Positions 18,768 to 28,209 are shown, counted from the stretch's first letter. The stretch: 64,000 bases of DNA from Sporosarcina sp. P32b (GCF_002743335.1 NZ_PDZB01000002.1:239041-303040); one strand, 5' to 3'. The notes: generated by a model from the sequence alone, not told the origin. A program made the numbers and translations.

Positions 18768-19652
18768 TTACATATTTCGCTCAATAATGTAATCTGCTAA
18801 CAACTGCAACATAGACTCCCCTAAGCCAATGGAGTGCAACGCATGTAAAGCTTCCTCATGACGTGCTTTTAATTGCTCGCGAGCCCCGTCTAACCCGAGC
18901 AATGAAGGGTACGTCGACTTTTCGCTTGAAGTATCGCTGTTTGCTGGTTTACCGAGTTGCTCGGTAGTTGCTGTTACATCCAAAATGTCGTCCTGGATTT
19001 GGAATGCCAACCCAATGTTTCGAGAAAATCGGCGAAGTTGCTCGCGCTGTTCATCAGTAGCCTGTGCTAGCACAGCACCCGCTTCAATACAGTATGAGAG
19101 TAATGCGCCCGTTTTATGAATATGGACTTCTTCCAATTCTGCTAGAGGCAATAATTGATGTTCACCTTTCATATCAAGGACTTGTCCCTTGACCATCCCT
19201 TGTGCACCCGAAGCTTTCGCCAGTAATCCAACGAGTTCAATCGCTGCTGCCGGTGGTGTTTCTCGAAGATCTGCGAGCGCTTGGAATGCCATTGCCTGCA
19301 TCGCATCTCCAGAAAGCGTCGCCACATCTTCGCCGTACACTTTATGGTTAGTAGGTTTCCCTCTTCTAAAATCATCATCATCCATGCAAGGTAGATCGTC
19401 ATGGATCAATGAATATGTATGTATCAATTCGACAGAAGACGCGACTTTTACTGCATCTGCCGAATCTTTTTTCATATCAAATAAAACGGCCATGACTAGC
19501 AACGGACGAATCCGTTTGCCGCCCGCTTCTACGGAATACATCATAGATTCGTGTAAAACGTCTGGAATATCAGACTTCGCCAGTTGGTTCGTCAATTCGC
19601 GTTCAATTTCAGGAATCATTTCATCGACAAACGCTTGTAATTTTTCATTCAT
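18768..19652 (-). CDS. ispA: polyprenyl (farnesyl/geranyl) diphosphate synthase
   Basis: The enzyme couples isopentenyl diphosphate to allylic diphosphates. The first and second aspartate-rich motifs are DDLPCMDDDDFRRG and QIQDDILD, with the GGKRIRP substrate motif. I place the start at ATG 19652 (MNEKLQAF) because AGGTGA is 5 bases upstream and the overlap with xseB becomes ATGAATGA, giving 294 residues, the normal family length; a longer frame exists but only extends into xseB. It is translationally coupled to xseB, as in Bacillus subtilis yqiD. Confidence 0.93.
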   Translation of the reverse strand: MNEKLQAFVDEMIPEIERELTNQLAKSDIPDVLHESMMYSVEAGGKRIRPLLVMAVLFDMKKDSADAVKVASSVELIHTYSLIHDDLPCMDDDDFRRGKPTNHKVYGEDVATLSGDAMQAMAFQALADLRETPPAAAIELVGLLAKASGAQGMVKGQVLDMKGEHQLLPLAELEEVHIHKTGALLSYCIEAGAVLAQATDEQREQLRRFSRNIGLAFQIQDDILDVTATTEQLGKPANSDTSSEKSTYPSLLGLDGAREQLKARHEEALHALHSIGLGESMLQLLADYIIERNM

Positions 19653-19887
19653 TCGACTCACCTGCTGTTGGATCAAATGAGGATTCGTTACCCTCTTGAT
19701 CAATCATACGAATCAATTGTTTCTCTGCATTCTGCAATTTCTTCTGACAATAGGCTGAAAGCTCCATCCCTTGTTTATACAACGTGATCGTATCATCCAA
19801 AGGCGCTTCTCCAGCCTCCAACTTCTGTACAATTTCTTCTAACTGGTGCATTGCCTGCTCGAATTGCATATTTTTATCTTCTGCCAT
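19645..19887 (-). CDS. xseB: exodeoxyribonuclease VII small subunit
   Basis: The 80-residue protein is a helical small subunit with the family pattern FEQAMHQLEEIVQKLEAGEAPLDDTITLYKQG broken here as LEEIVQKLEAGE and PLDDTITLYKQGMEL, plus CQKKLQNAEKQL. Several copies bind XseA to make exonuclease VII, which degrades single-stranded DNA. It starts 2 bases after the xseA stop and overlaps ispA. Confidence 0.94.
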   Translation of the reverse strand: MAEDKNMQFEQAMHQLEEIVQKLEAGEAPLDDTITLYKQGMELSAYCQKKLQNAEKQLIRMIDQEGNESSFDPTAGESNE

Positions 19888-19889
19888 CC

Positions 19890-21239
19890 TTACTCGACCT
19901 CCTTTGGAATGATTCCTTCTACTATAGTGGAAATAGATCCGTCTGCTAATTGAAGCGTTACTTGATCTCCGCTGGCTACATCGTTTATAGATTTAATCAC
20001 TTCATGATCTTTATAACCGATTGAAAATCCTCTTTCCATTACTTGTAACGGGTTCAAGGCTTGCATCATGCGCATCAGTGCAACAAACTGTTGCTGACGC
20101 TGTTTAATCGTGTGTTCCGCAGCACGACTTAAACGCATTTCGAGTTGTTTCGTCTGTTGCTGTTCAAGCTGTATACGTCGAATCGGTGTGTAGTACTGAA
20201 AACCTGCATATAAACGATCGAAGTTCATCCGTTTTCCCTGAACGACTGCTTCACTGCTACGTTGCAAACGATCTTCAAGATTATCGAGCTTCTCGATGAA
20301 CGGCCGATATAATCGTTCCGGATATTGCAGCGGATAGGCGGCTTGAGCCGTTTCTAAACGCTTATTCAACTGTTTAATTAAAGTCTGTACCGCTAAATAA
20401 ATCGAGCGCTGTTGATTTTTTAGATGTTGGAATAATTGAAGCTGATCGGGCACCGCCATTTCTGCTGCTGCAGTTGGCGTCGGTGCACGTAAATCCGACA
20501 CAAAGTCCGCTATTGTCGTATCGGTTTCATGTCCGACTGCACTGATGATCGGAATCCGGCTTGAGAAGATTGCACGTGCAACGTCTTCTTCATTAAATGC
20601 CCACAGATCTTCAATGGAACCCCCACCTCGGCCAACAATCAATACATCGACATTCGCCATTTCATTCGCTTGTTCAATCGCTTTGACAATCGAAGGAACA
20701 GCTGTACGACCTTGCACGAGAGCAGGAAACAGGTACATCTCCGCCATCGGAAAGCGTCGGTTAATTGTCGAATACATATCACGTAGCGCAGCACCTGATT
20801 CAGCTGTGATAAGGCCGATTCGTTGTGGTACTTGCGGAATAGGTTGCTTGAATCTTTCTTCAAACAATCCTTCTTGCTGAAGCTTCTTTTTCAACTGTTC
20901 AAAAGCTAGATACAGCGCCCCGATACCATCCGGCTCCATGGTTTGTACATAGAGTTGGTACGATCCTGCCGTTTCAAACACCGTCACATCGCCTGTGATC
21001 AGTACATTCATACCGTTTTCAGGTTTAAATTGAAGTGTGTTGGAACGAGAACGGAACATGGCCGCCTGAATTCTCGTCTTATCGTCTTTCAATGTAAAAT
21101 AAATATGGCCAGACGGATGTAGCTTAACGTTCGACAATTCACCTTTTACATAGACGTTACGTAAATGTGGATCTGCGTCAAATTTACGTTTAACATATTT
21201 CGTTAGCGCTTGAACGGTTAAAAAAGTTAGATTGGACAT
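19890..21239 (-). CDS. xseA: exodeoxyribonuclease VII large subunit
   Basis: The 449-residue catalytic subunit has an N-terminal OB-fold (LRNVYVKGELSNVKLHPSGH to FTLKDDKTRI), a catalytic region with LIVGRGGGSIEDLWAFN and SAVGHETDTTIADFVSDLRAPTPTAAAE, and a long C-terminal coiled coil. A weak GGGCAGGTGAC site precedes the ATG. A hairpin at 21268-21293 separates it from folD. Confidence 0.95.
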   Translation of the reverse strand: MSNLTFLTVQALTKYVKRKFDADPHLRNVYVKGELSNVKLHPSGHIYFTLKDDKTRIQAAMFRSRSNTLQFKPENGMNVLITGDVTVFETAGSYQLYVQTMEPDGIGALYLAFEQLKKKLQQEGLFEERFKQPIPQVPQRIGLITAESGAALRDMYSTINRRFPMAEMYLFPALVQGRTAVPSIVKAIEQANEMANVDVLIVGRGGGSIEDLWAFNEEDVARAIFSSRIPIISAVGHETDTTIADFVSDLRAPTPTAAAEMAVPDQLQLFQHLKNQQRSIYLAVQTLIKQLNKRLETAQAAYPLQYPERLYRPFIEKLDNLEDRLQRSSEAVVQGKRMNFDRLYAGFQYYTPIRRIQLEQQQTKQLEMRLSRAAEHTIKQRQQQFVALMRMMQALNPLQVMERGFSIGYKDHEVIKSINDVASGDQVTLQLADGSISTIVEGIIPKEVE

Positions 21240-21267
21240 GTTTCCGTCACCTGCCCTTTTATGTATA

Positions 21268-21293
21268 GAGAGGCGCTCATGAAGAGCGTCTCT
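21268..21293. other. hairpin between folD and xseA
   Basis: AGAG-CGCTC and GAGCG-CTCT form a 9-pair stem with one mismatch around ATGAA. No T-run follows on either strand, so a processing or attenuating role is more likely than termination. Confidence 0.4.
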
Positions 21294-21302
21294 CGTGTAG
21301 AA

Positions 21303-22172
21303 TTACTTATTTTGCGTACGTGCTTTTAATTTATTCTCCGCACTTTCGACGGTGTTTTTCAATAGCATCGTAATCGTCATCGGACCTACTCCACCTGGTA
21401 CCGGTGTAATAGCGCTCGCTTGCTTCTCCGCTGATTCATAATCAACATCTCCACATAGCTTACCGTTTTCATCACGGTTCATACCAACGTCAATAACCAC
21501 TGCGCCTTCTTTAATGTAATCACCTGTAATGAATTTAGCCATACCGATGGCAACAATTAAAATATCCGCTTGTAACGTAAATTTCTTCAAATCTTCCGTG
21601 CGAGAGTGACAATACGTCACCGTTGCATCTTTTTGCAATAGAAGTTGTCCCATCGGTTTCCCAACGATATTACTTCTACCAATAATCACCGCGTGCTTGC
21701 CCGCGATCTCTACATTGGAACGCTCAAGCAGTTGCATAATGCCATATGGTGTACATGGCAAGAAAGTTTCTTGACCGATCAGCATTTTCCCTACATTCAT
21801 CGGATGGAAACCATCGACATCTTTTTCGGGACTGATCGCGCGAATGACTTTGTTTTCATCAATATGCTTCGGCAACGGCAATTGCACCAAAATACCATCA
21901 ATCGTATCGTCTTGGTTGAGTTTTTCCACTTCAGCCAACAGTTCTTCTTCTGACACGGTGTCGGGCAATTTAGTGAGCACAGATTTCATACCCGCTTCCT
22001 TGCTGGATTTCTCTTTATTTCTCACGTAAGTTTCAGATGCTGAATTTTCCCCAACTAAAATAACAGCCAGTCCAGGTTGAACCCCTTGTGCGACCAAAGA
22101 AGCGACTTCTTCTTTTAATTCGTTCCGGATTTCCTGCCCTATTGCTTTTCCATCAATTTTTTTACTAGACAT
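21303..22172 (-). CDS. folD: bifunctional methylenetetrahydrofolate dehydrogenase/cyclohydrolase
   Basis: FolD interconverts 5,10-methylene-THF, 5,10-methenyl-THF and 10-formyl-THF, linking to glycine cleavage elsewhere in this window. The 289-residue protein shows [17 protein letters not shown] with the catalytic lysine region, [13 protein letters not shown], the signature [15 protein letters not shown], the NADP-binding [15 protein letters not shown] and [15 protein letters not shown]. It stands between nusB and xseA, the conserved Bacillus order. Confidence 0.96.
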   Translation of the reverse strand: MSSKKIDGKAIGQEIRNELKEEVASLVAQGVQPGLAVILVGENSASETYVRNKEKSSKEAGMKSVLTKLPDTVSEEELLAEVEKLNQDDTIDGILVQLPLPKHIDENKVIRAISPEKDVDGFHPMNVGKMLIGQETFLPCTPYGIMQLLERSNVEIAGKHAVIIGRSNIVGKPMGQLLLQKDATVTYCHSRTEDLKKFTLQADILIVAIGMAKFITGDYIKEGAVVIDVGMNRDENGKLCGDVDYESAEKQASAITPVPGGVGPMTITMLLKNTVESAENKLKARTQNK

Positions 22173-22249
22173 GATTTTCCCACCAAACTTTTTTATTTGT
22201 ACTGAAAGTTTATCGAGCTCAAGCTTGCTACTAGTAGTGACGGTTTCGG

Positions 22250-22624
22250 TTATTGGAATTTAGAAAGTACCCCATTAACAAAACGGCCTGACTTTTCGTC
22301 ACCAAACGTCTTGCATAGCTCAATCGCTTCGTTCATGATGACTCGATTCGGAACTTCTTCATTATGAAGGAGTTCATAGACAGCCAATCGTAACACTGTT
22401 CTTTCGATCTTCGGCAATCTGTCGATGGTCCAGTTTTCCAATTTATTTGTGATTTCACTGTCGATTTCTGTCAAATGTTCCGCTGTACCTCGAACTAGTT
22501 GTTCGTAGAATGAATCCAGTGGTGTTTCCACGATATACCCTATCGCTTCGTCCACGTTCATCTCACTATTGTCCAGCTGAAACAGTGTTTGAATTGCTTT
22601 TTCACGTGCTTCTCGTCGTTTCAT
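22250..22624 (-). CDS. nusB: transcription antitermination factor NusB
   Basis: The 124-residue all-helical protein has the NusB pattern: [16 protein letters not shown] at the start, an inner [22 protein letters not shown] segment, and the end [25 protein letters not shown]. With NusE it binds boxA RNA for ribosomal RNA antitermination. Upstream lies a 450-bp gap with repeat copy C, so nusB probably has its own promoter there. Confidence 0.96.
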   Translation of the reverse strand: MKRREAREKAIQTLFQLDNSEMNVDEAIGYIVETPLDSFYEQLVRGTAEHLTEIDSEITNKLENWTIDRLPKIERTVLRLAVYELLHNEEVPNRVIMNEAIELCKTFGDEKSGRFVNGVLSKFQ

Positions 22625-23084
22625 AATCGTTATCTCCTCTACCGCTCATCTTCAAAACCTAATGATATCACAAAACGCAGGAAAAGAACTAGTGGAATCA
22701 AGCGATTTTATGTCACCAGTTTTCATTTTTGGTCAAGATGTTCATAAATAGTTGAGTAAGGGATAGCTGATAACGATGGATGCACCGTTGATCAACATTT
22801 CAGATGGACACTTCCGGATGTGAATTCCCACTTACGACCAACGATTTGTTGGAGTTTTAAGTGTAAGTTGCGGATGAAGAGCGAGGACTGAAGTCAGTAT
22901 CGCTCATTCATTCATCAAAGCGCTCATAGTTGATGCGTATCCGCTCTATCATCACCATCAACTGCTCTATCAGATTCCGCAACCGCTCATAACTTTGCGC
23001 CAACCGATCTATCATCGCTTGTAACCGCTCAATGCCCACCGACCCTCTATTAGTCTCACCATGTTTCTCCAACTCACACATCAA
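22625..23084. other. intergenic region between yqhY and nusB
   Basis: The region contains repeat copy C (22901-23032) and no convincing gene. A 63-codon minus-strand frame at 22908-23099 consists largely of the repeat itself and is not called a gene. The rest is AT-rich, with no clear promoter recognised. Confidence 0.55.
22901..23032 (-). repeat. seven-unit intergenic repeat element, copy C
   Basis: Heptamers like CGCTCAT or CGCTCTA start at 22901, 22921, 22942, 22963, 22984, 23005 and 23026. Six of the seven spacings from 22921 onward are 21 bp, so the minus strand reads as an open heptad frame with units such as IERLQAM, IDRLAQS and YERLRNL. It is the same family as copies A and B but is not a direct duplicate, since the variant units differ. 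Confidence 0.8.
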
Positions 23085-23125
23085 AAAAACTGAAGACAAA
23101 CCTACTAGGAGGTCTGTCTTCAGTT
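23085..23125 (-). terminator. intrinsic terminator after yqhY
   Basis: ACTGAAGACA and TGTCTTCAGT form a 10-bp stem with an inner hairpin, followed by a run of seven Ts on the minus strand. It ends the accB-accC-yqhY unit. Confidence 0.88.
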
Positions 23126-23149
23126 ATACTATCATTCACTAAGATTCGT

Positions 23150-23536
23150 TCAGTCCTCGAAATGAATGCCTGTTATGTGGACATTCACTTCATGTGTATG
23201 AAGCGAAGTCATATTCAAAATAGCTTGGCGAATTTCGTTTTGAATCTTCGCCGCAATCGTAGGGATGGAATGGCCATACTCGATAATGCAATACACATCG
23301 ATTTTTAGTCCTTCGTCTGCCCATTCGGTTTTTACACCTTTTCCGTACATCACTTTACCCAACTTCTCCGCAACACCTGACGCGAAATTCCCTTGGGTAG
23401 CAATCACTCCACTTACTTCTGACGTGGCGATGCCAATGATGACTTCGAGTACTTCAGGTGCGAGCTGGACTCGTCCGAGTTCAGCATCTCCAGACGGTGT
23501 CATTCCGACAAACGAGGCATTTGTTTTATCAGCCAT
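23150..23536 (-). CDS. yqhY: Asp23/Gls24 family protein YqhY
   Basis: The 128-residue protein has the Asp23 domain (VQLAPEVLEVIIGIATSEVSGV, and the conserved YGHSIPTIAAKIQNEIRQAI). It follows accC by 16 bases, and this accBC-yqhY clustering is conserved in Firmicutes. In Bacillus subtilis YqhY has been connected to control of acetyl-CoA carboxylase activity; that role here is inference from context. Confidence 0.9.
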   Translation of the reverse strand: MADKTNASFVGMTPSGDAELGRVQLAPEVLEVIIGIATSEVSGVIATQGNFASGVAEKLGKVMYGKGVKTEWADEGLKIDVYCIIEYGHSIPTIAAKIQNEIRQAILNMTSLHTHEVNVHITGIHFED

Positions 23537-23552
23537 TACACTTCTCCTCCAA

Positions 23553-24899
23553 TTATTTCATGACGTCGTACTTTTCTAAAAACTTTGTATCAAAATCGCC
23601 AGACTGGAATATTTCGTGATCCATTAAGTTCGCGTGGAAAGGAATCGTTGTATGGACGCCTTCAACTACGAACTCATCTAGTGCACGCTTCATCCGAGCG
23701 ACCGCTTGCTCACGCGTATCCGCATGAACGATCAGCTTTGCGACCATTGAGTCGTAAAACGGTGGGATCGTATAGCCCGGGTACACTGCTGAGTCAACAC
23801 GTACGCCAAAGCCGCCTGGAGGTAGATACATAGTTACTTTACCGGGTGATGGCATGAAATTCTTTTCAGGATTTTCTGCGTTGATCCGGCATTCAATAGA
23901 CCAGCCATTGAATGTAATATCTTCTTGTTTAAACGCTAATTCTTCGCCTGAAGCTACTTTTAGCTGTTGTTGAATCAAATCGATTCCTGTGATCATTTCT
24001 GTTACAGGATGTTCCACTTGAATTCGTGTATTCATTTCCATGAAATAGAACTTTTGATTGATATGATCAAAAATAAATTCTACAGTACCTGCACCGCGAT
24101 AGTTACAAGCTTTAGCCGCTTTAACAGCCGCTTCACCCATTTCCGCGCGTAGTTCAGGGCTCAACGCAGGAGATGGAGCTTCCTCGACAAGCTTTTGCAT
24201 ACGGCGTTGGATAGAACAGTCACGCTCACCTAAGTGAATCGCGTTGCCATATTTATCAGCCAATACTTGTACTTCTACGTGACGGAATACTTCGATATAC
24301 TTCTCGATATAGACGCCTGGATTACCGAATGCCGCAGCCGCTTCTTTTTGTGTGATTTTAACGCCTTTAACTAGCTCGTCTTCATCACGTGCTACACGAA
24401 TTCCTTTACCGCCACCACCGGCTGTTGCTTTGATGATCACGGGGAATCCAAGTTCATTCGCAATTTTGAGTGCATGGTCCGCGTCATCCACTATGCCATC
24501 AGAACCAGGAACGATCGGAACTCCTGCAGATGCCATTGTATTACGTGCAACATCTTTTGTACCCATTTTAGAAATAGCTTCCGCTGTAGGGCCGATAAAT
24601 TCGATATTTACTTCTTCACAAAGTTCCGCGAAGCTCGCGTTCTCTGCAAGGAAACCATAACCAGGATGGATCCCGTCACAGTCAGTTGCTTTTGCCGCAC
24701 TGATGACGTTTGAGAAATTCAAATAACTTTCAGTTGATAGACGCGGTCCGATACAAACTGATTCGTCTGCCAGTTGAACGTGTAGCGCTTCAGCATCAGC
24801 TTCAGAATAAACAGCTACTGTTTTAATACCCATTTCTTTACACGCACGAATAATCCGCACGGCAATTTCTCCACGATTTGCAATTAATACTTTTTTCAT
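23553..24899 (-). CDS. accC: acetyl-CoA carboxylase, biotin carboxylase subunit
   Basis: AccC carboxylates biotin on AccB with ATP and bicarbonate, starting fatty acid synthesis. The 448-residue protein has [19 protein letters not shown] at the start, the ATP-grasp loop [46 protein letters not shown] and the C-terminal carboxylase domain. I start at ATG 24899, the family start; the longer frame to 24956 overlaps accB. It follows accB by 13 bases. Confidence 0.96.
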   Translation of the reverse strand: MKKVLIANRGEIAVRIIRACKEMGIKTVAVYSEADAEALHVQLADESVCIGPRLSTESYLNFSNVISAAKATDCDGIHPGYGFLAENASFAELCEEVNIEFIGPTAEAISKMGTKDVARNTMASAGVPIVPGSDGIVDDADHALKIANELGFPVIIKATAGGGGKGIRVARDEDELVKGVKITQKEAAAAFGNPGVYIEKYIEVFRHVEVQVLADKYGNAIHLGERDCSIQRRMQKLVEEAPSPALSPELRAEMGEAAVKAAKACNYRGAGTVEFIFDHINQKFYFMEMNTRIQVEHPVTEMITGIDLIQQQLKVASGEELAFKQEDITFNGWSIECRINAENPEKNFMPSPGKVTMYLPPGGFGVRVDSAVYPGYTIPPFYDSMVAKLIVHADTREQAVARMKRALDEFVVEGVHTTIPFHANLMDHEIFQSGDFDTKFLEKYDVMK

Positions 24900-24912
24900 T
24901 AGATACTCCCCC

Positions 24913-25416
24913 TTAGTTTTCTCTAACAAGGAATAAAGGCTGTCCGTATTCCACAAGTTGACCGTCTTGCACTAAGATTTCAACGATTTCACCATTTACT
25001 TCTGATTCGATTTCGTTGAATAATTTCATTGCTTCTACGATACAAACGATGGATTCAGCTGTTACTTTATCACCTTTTTTAACGAATGCTTCTGCGTCAG
25101 GTGATGAAGCTTGATAGTATGTTCCAACCATAGGGGATGTGATTTTGTGTAGTGTTTCATCAGTTGCTACTTCAGCTGCCGGAGCTTCTGGTGCTACTGT
25201 TGGAGTAGGAGCTGCTACCGCTACAGGTGCTGCTGGAGCTTGAACTGGAGCAGGTGCTGCTTGTGGTGTTTGAGGTGCTTCTGTAACCGTTGTCACGGCT
25301 TGTCCGCCACTTTTCTCTAGTTTAATCTTCCCTCCATCTGATTCCAATGAGAACTTCTGGATGGATGATTGATCAATAAGCTTAATAATTTCTCGAATTT
25401 CTTGAATTTTCAACAT
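24913..25416 (-). CDS. accB: acetyl-CoA carboxylase biotin carboxyl carrier protein
   Basis: The 167-residue carrier has a helical N-terminus, an Ala/Pro-rich linker (about residues 45-85) and a biotinyl domain with the biotinylated lysine in [12 protein letters not shown] promoter with TTGTGT and TACAAT lies about 55 bases upstream. It is first in the accB-accC-yqhY unit. Confidence 0.95.
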   Translation of the reverse strand: MLKIQEIREIIKLIDQSSIQKFSLESDGGKIKLEKSGGQAVTTVTEAPQTPQAAPAPVQAPAAPVAVAAPTPTVAPEAPAAEVATDETLHKITSPMVGTYYQASSPDAEAFVKKGDKVTAESIVCIVEAMKLFNEIESEVNGEIVEILVQDGQLVEYGQPLFLVREN

Positions 25417-25442
25417 ATCTGATTCTCCTAACTAAATTTTCT

Positions 25443-25499
25443 TGCTATCGTATACTATGATAGTCGTTTTATTGTAAATTTGGAATAGCAAAGACACAA
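25443..25499 (-). promoter_or_regulatory. promoter of accB-accC, with a nearby imperfect palindrome
   Basis: TTGTGT (25499-25494), a 17-base spacer and TACAAT (25476-25471) on the minus strand. Just downstream, CTATC and GATAG arms (25443-25461) frame a possible operator. It does not match the FapR consensus. Confidence 0.55.
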
Positions 25500-25660
25500 A
25501 TTATTCTATTATTCTTGAAAAACACGCATTAGTTGCAAATTTTATGACAAATTATTCAAATAAACGCCAATGTGTTATCCGCAAGTATTATAAGGTTGAC
25601 TAATACACGTGAAATACGACTTAAACCATACAGCTCTTAAATTTTTTAATTTTTCTATGT

Positions 25661-25689
25661 AAAAAAAGGAAGCCACTTGGACTTCCTTT
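25661..25689 (-). terminator. intrinsic terminator after spoIIIAH
   Basis: AAGGAAG (25666-25672) and CTTCCTT (25682-25688) form the stem, and a T-run follows on the minus strand. It closes the spoIIIA operon before accB. Confidence 0.82.
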
Positions 25690-25695
25690 CTGTCA

Positions 25696-26247
25696 TTATT
25701 CTTTTGTCTCTGCAAAATCTACTTTAACTGTTTGCGCGCCATCCCAACTCGACATAACATACTGTGTAATTTCATCCGCCATTTTCGGTGAATGGCTTTC
25801 GTTTGATAATACTGTTACGTTGACTCGGTCACCATCTCCGCGTACAAATACTTCAGGGTAACCAAGAGCTGCAATTTGCATCTCCATTAACGCTTCTGTA
25901 GAACTTACTTTTCGTAAATCCGCAATTTCATTAAATATTTCATTTTTCTCTTCAGCGGAGAAATCAGAAGAAGTCATTTTCTCTGTCAACTGTTGCACTG
26001 TCTCGCTGCGTTCATTACGTACTTCCATACGCATATCCTGGAAAATATACGATTCAGCAAAGACCGGCTTCACTTCCTCCGACTTGCCTTCCTTTTCGAG
26101 TAGATTCGTTGCGTCCTTTGTTTCTTTCGTGAAGATCGCAATTCCGTCAAACGGCATTGGCGCTTCCTTCTTCACGTAGTAGATTGAAATCACTGCGACT
26201 AGACTGAGTAATGTTAAAAACCAAACTGTTCGTTTATTGGCTTTCAT
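25696..26247 (-). CDS. spoIIIAH: stage III sporulation protein SpoIIIAH
   Basis: SpoIIIAH sits in the mother-cell side of the engulfment membranes and binds forespore SpoIIQ to build the feeding-tube channel. The 183-residue protein has an N-terminal membrane helix (TVWFLTLLSLVAVISIYYV), a charged linker and a C-terminal YscJ-like domain (MEMQIAALGYPEVFVRGDGDRVNVTVLS). Its start overlaps the spoIIIAG stop by 14 bases. It is slightly shorter than the Bacillus subtilis protein, mainly in the linker. Confidence 0.88.
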   Translation of the reverse strand: MKANKRTVWFLTLLSLVAVISIYYVKKEAPMPFDGIAIFTKETKDATNLLEKEGKSEEVKPVFAESYIFQDMRMEVRNERSETVQQLTEKMTSSDFSAEEKNEIFNEIADLRKVSSTEALMEMQIAALGYPEVFVRGDGDRVNVTVLSNESHSPKMADEITQYVMSSWDGAQTVKVDFAETKE

Positions 26248-26656
26248 GTTGATTCCCCCTTTTCTTCATTTCCACGATGACGATACGATGTTCAGGCAAT
26301 TGTAGGACGTTGGCTAGGAGTTGCGAAAGCCCGTTTCGTACAGCCGGATCTTCTGCCCCTTCCGCTACGACGAGTAAGCCTTGCAAAGGTGATTGGCTTT
26401 TCACAGCGGATGAAGCGGAGAAATAATTAGCTAACGGGCTTTCCTCTTCCTTTTCATCGTAATGAAAATACACCTTCACATTCCCTAGTCCTTCCATTTG
26501 TTCAAGTGTTTCTTCAAGTGTTGACAGCATGCGCTTCTCTTCTTTTTTCTGTTTCTCCCCTCCTACATTCGCCGTACTGGTGATGTATAAAACGCTAACC
26601 ACCATAACCATCAAACCGATCATGATCAATCGGGGTTTCCCTGTGGGCTTTTCCAA
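26234..26656 (-). CDS. spoIIIAG: stage III sporulation protein SpoIIIAG, short form
   Basis: The 140-residue protein has one N-terminal membrane helix (LIMIGLMVMVVSVLYIT), a short acidic/basic segment and a domain with GLGNVKVYFHYDEKE and the family end LLVVAEGAEDPAVRNGLSQLLANVLQLPEHRI. SpoIIIAG forms a large ring in the forespore-mother cell channel. Bacillus subtilis SpoIIIAG is about 230 residues, so the beta-strand insertion of the ring domain appears reduced here. It begins at a TTG with only a weak ribosome site. The assignment rests on the C-terminal motif and operon position. Confidence 0.78.
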   Translation of the reverse strand: MEKPTGKPRLIMIGLMVMVVSVLYITSTANVGGEKQKKEEKRMLSTLEETLEQMEGLGNVKVYFHYDEKEEESPLANYFSASSAVKSQSPLQGLLVVAEGAEDPAVRNGLSQLLANVLQLPEHRIVIVEMKKRGNQHESQ

Positions 26657-26719
26657 GTTTCATCACCATCTCAACGTGAATTAACTAAAATGAATTCTAC
26701 ATTTGCATAATATGTAGCG

Positions 26720-26887
26720 TCACAGTAACTTATGACTTGCGAATTGTAGAATATATTGCAAGATCCATATTCCAATCGCCACTTTACACAAAGGAATCAT
26801 CATTCTTTCCATCTCACGGCTCGCCAGCAACTGAATAATTAGCGCAAGGACTACCAAGTTTGCCAGCCCCACTAAAAATACTTCCAT
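26720..26887 (-). CDS. spoIIIAF: minimal SpoIIIAF-like membrane protein (55 residues)
   Basis: A 55-codon frame sits exactly in the spoIIIAF slot. It starts 9 bases after the spoIIIAE stop, with TGAGGT six bases before its ATG, so it looks translationally coupled. The product has two hydrophobic helices (FLVGLANLVVLALIIQLL and CKVAIGIWILQYILQF) separated by a short charged stretch, as does the N-terminal part of SpoIIIAF, but the soluble C-terminal domain of about 120 residues is absent. I see no frameshifted remainder in the following 60 bases. It could also be an unrelated two-helix peptide. Confidence 0.55.
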   Translation of the reverse strand: MEVFLVGLANLVVLALIIQLLASREMERMMIPLCKVAIGIWILQYILQFASHKLL

Positions 26888-26896
26888 CCACTGACC

Positions 26897-27811
26897 TCAT
26901 TTCCCGAGCGTCATCAGTTTAATGAACATCACAATGAAAATCGTTGTATAGATGAAAGCGAATGTCAGTAAAAATGAAATGGCGCATAACACAAACAATG
27001 TACGACCGATATCGTCCAATAAACCGCATACTTCCCTTTGCGAAAACGGTTCGATGATTGCTGCGGTCCATCTAAATAAAAAAGCAATACATAGAATCCT
27101 AACCGCCGGCAATAGCGCTATCGTCCAGATCGATACGAGCAGCCAAACACTCATGTAAGCCGTGGCGCCTGAAGAGTAACGGCCGATTGATCCGAGCGTA
27201 TCCGTCAACAATGAACCAATGACAGGAATATTATTCTTGATCAGCTCTTTCAGTGGCTCATTCAAAGCTCCATTCATCGTCCAGGACAACGCACCACCTG
27301 CTGTGATGAAAATCGAATACGCTGCAACCATGGCAGAAACAAGCGCAAGCAATGACGTACGCAATAAATCTGCCATTTTCGTGAAAGCAATTTCCGGCAC
27401 CAATCGCGTAAAGATATCGAACAACAGCGCCGTCAATAACACCGGCAACAGGAACTTGTCTGCAAAAACGACTGCTCCTTGCGCAAATAACAGCATAGCG
27501 GGTTGGAAATTCAAGACGCCGAACGTTGCACCGGAAGCCAAAATCATCGCGGCAATTAGCGGATACATACCAAGGAATAAAGAAGCTATCGTATGCGTGA
27601 TAACTTGAATCTGCTCGAAACTTTCTCTAGCCGGTTCAATCAGCAACACTAAAATGAGGATGAGCAACAGAAACCTCGTCCACTTTTGAAACGCCGGAAG
27701 AAAGAAATCGACAAGTGAAGCAATGAGCAACATAATGAGCAACAAGAAAAATGGTCCGATAATACCTGCGATACTTTCCTGCAGAAAATTCAGCATAGAT
27801 GTCTCGTCCAT
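26897..27811 (-). CDS. spoIIIAE: stage III sporulation protein SpoIIIAE, short form
   Basis: The 304-residue polytopic protein has about seven hydrophobic segments, for example FFLLLIMLLIASLVDFFL and YSIFITAGGALSWTMN, matching SpoIIIAE, a membrane component of the engulfment channel. The usual protein is near 400 residues with an N-terminal signal and extracellular part; here that N-terminal region is missing. It follows spoIIIAD by 20 bases, and the ribosome site is poor, so a second ATG at 27796 is also possible. The C-terminus is followed at once by the small AF-like frame. Confidence 0.8.
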   Translation of the reverse strand: MDETSMLNFLQESIAGIIGPFFLLLIMLLIASLVDFFLPAFQKWTRFLLLILILVLLIEPARESFEQIQVITHTIASLFLGMYPLIAAMILASGATFGVLNFQPAMLLFAQGAVVFADKFLLPVLLTALLFDIFTRLVPEIAFTKMADLLRTSLLALVSAMVAAYSIFITAGGALSWTMNGALNEPLKELIKNNIPVIGSLLTDTLGSIGRYSSGATAYMSVWLLVSIWTIALLPAVRILCIAFLFRWTAAIIEPFSQREVCGLLDDIGRTLFVLCAISFLLTFAFIYTTIFIVMFIKLMTLGK

Positions 27812-27831
27812 TCATTTTTGTTAGGATTCGT

Positions 27832-28209
27832 TCACCAGGGAATGAACGCGTGAATCGTCTCGATCAATTGCGTGATATACGGCAGCCACAATGTCATGAT
27901 GACTACTTTCATAGTGGTCTGAAACAGCTGCCCGAATGCCCCGTACCCCTCATCTTTCATTTGAAGCGACAGAACCTCCGCTACATAATACAGACCTGCA
28001 CTCACCACTAGCAGCGTCGCATAAGGCGACGGTAACTTTTCCGTCAGTGCTAACAACGTCGAACCGAATGGTACAAGGACCGTAAATAATACATATACCG
28101 TGACAAGTAAGAATAGCGCGGTATAGAGAATGGGATGCAGGGCGGGTGCAGCAAATGAAAGCAGAAGCAGCAAGAGATACACGACAAATAATTGAAAGAG
28201 AATCGCCAT
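27832..28209 (-). CDS. spoIIIAD: stage III sporulation protein SpoIIIAD
   Basis: The 125-residue protein is made of four hydrophobic helices, with the family-like ending LWLPYITQLIETIHAFIPW. SpoIIIAD is a small integral membrane part of the mother-cell channel. The ATG lies directly against the spoIIIAC stop, with no gap, so the two are coupled. Confidence 0.85.
   Translation of the reverse strand: MAILFQLFVVYLLLLLLSFAAPALHPILYTALFLLVTVYVLFTVLVPFGSTLLALTEKLPSPYATLLVVSAGLYYVAEVLSLQMKDEGYGAFGQLFQTTMKVVIMTLWLPYITQLIETIHAFIPW

Noticed and set aside
22908..23099. 63-codon minus-strand frame with IERL/YERL heptads
   Set aside because: It consists mostly of repeat copy C; the related copies A and B break the frame with 20-bp steps, and no ribosome site precedes it.
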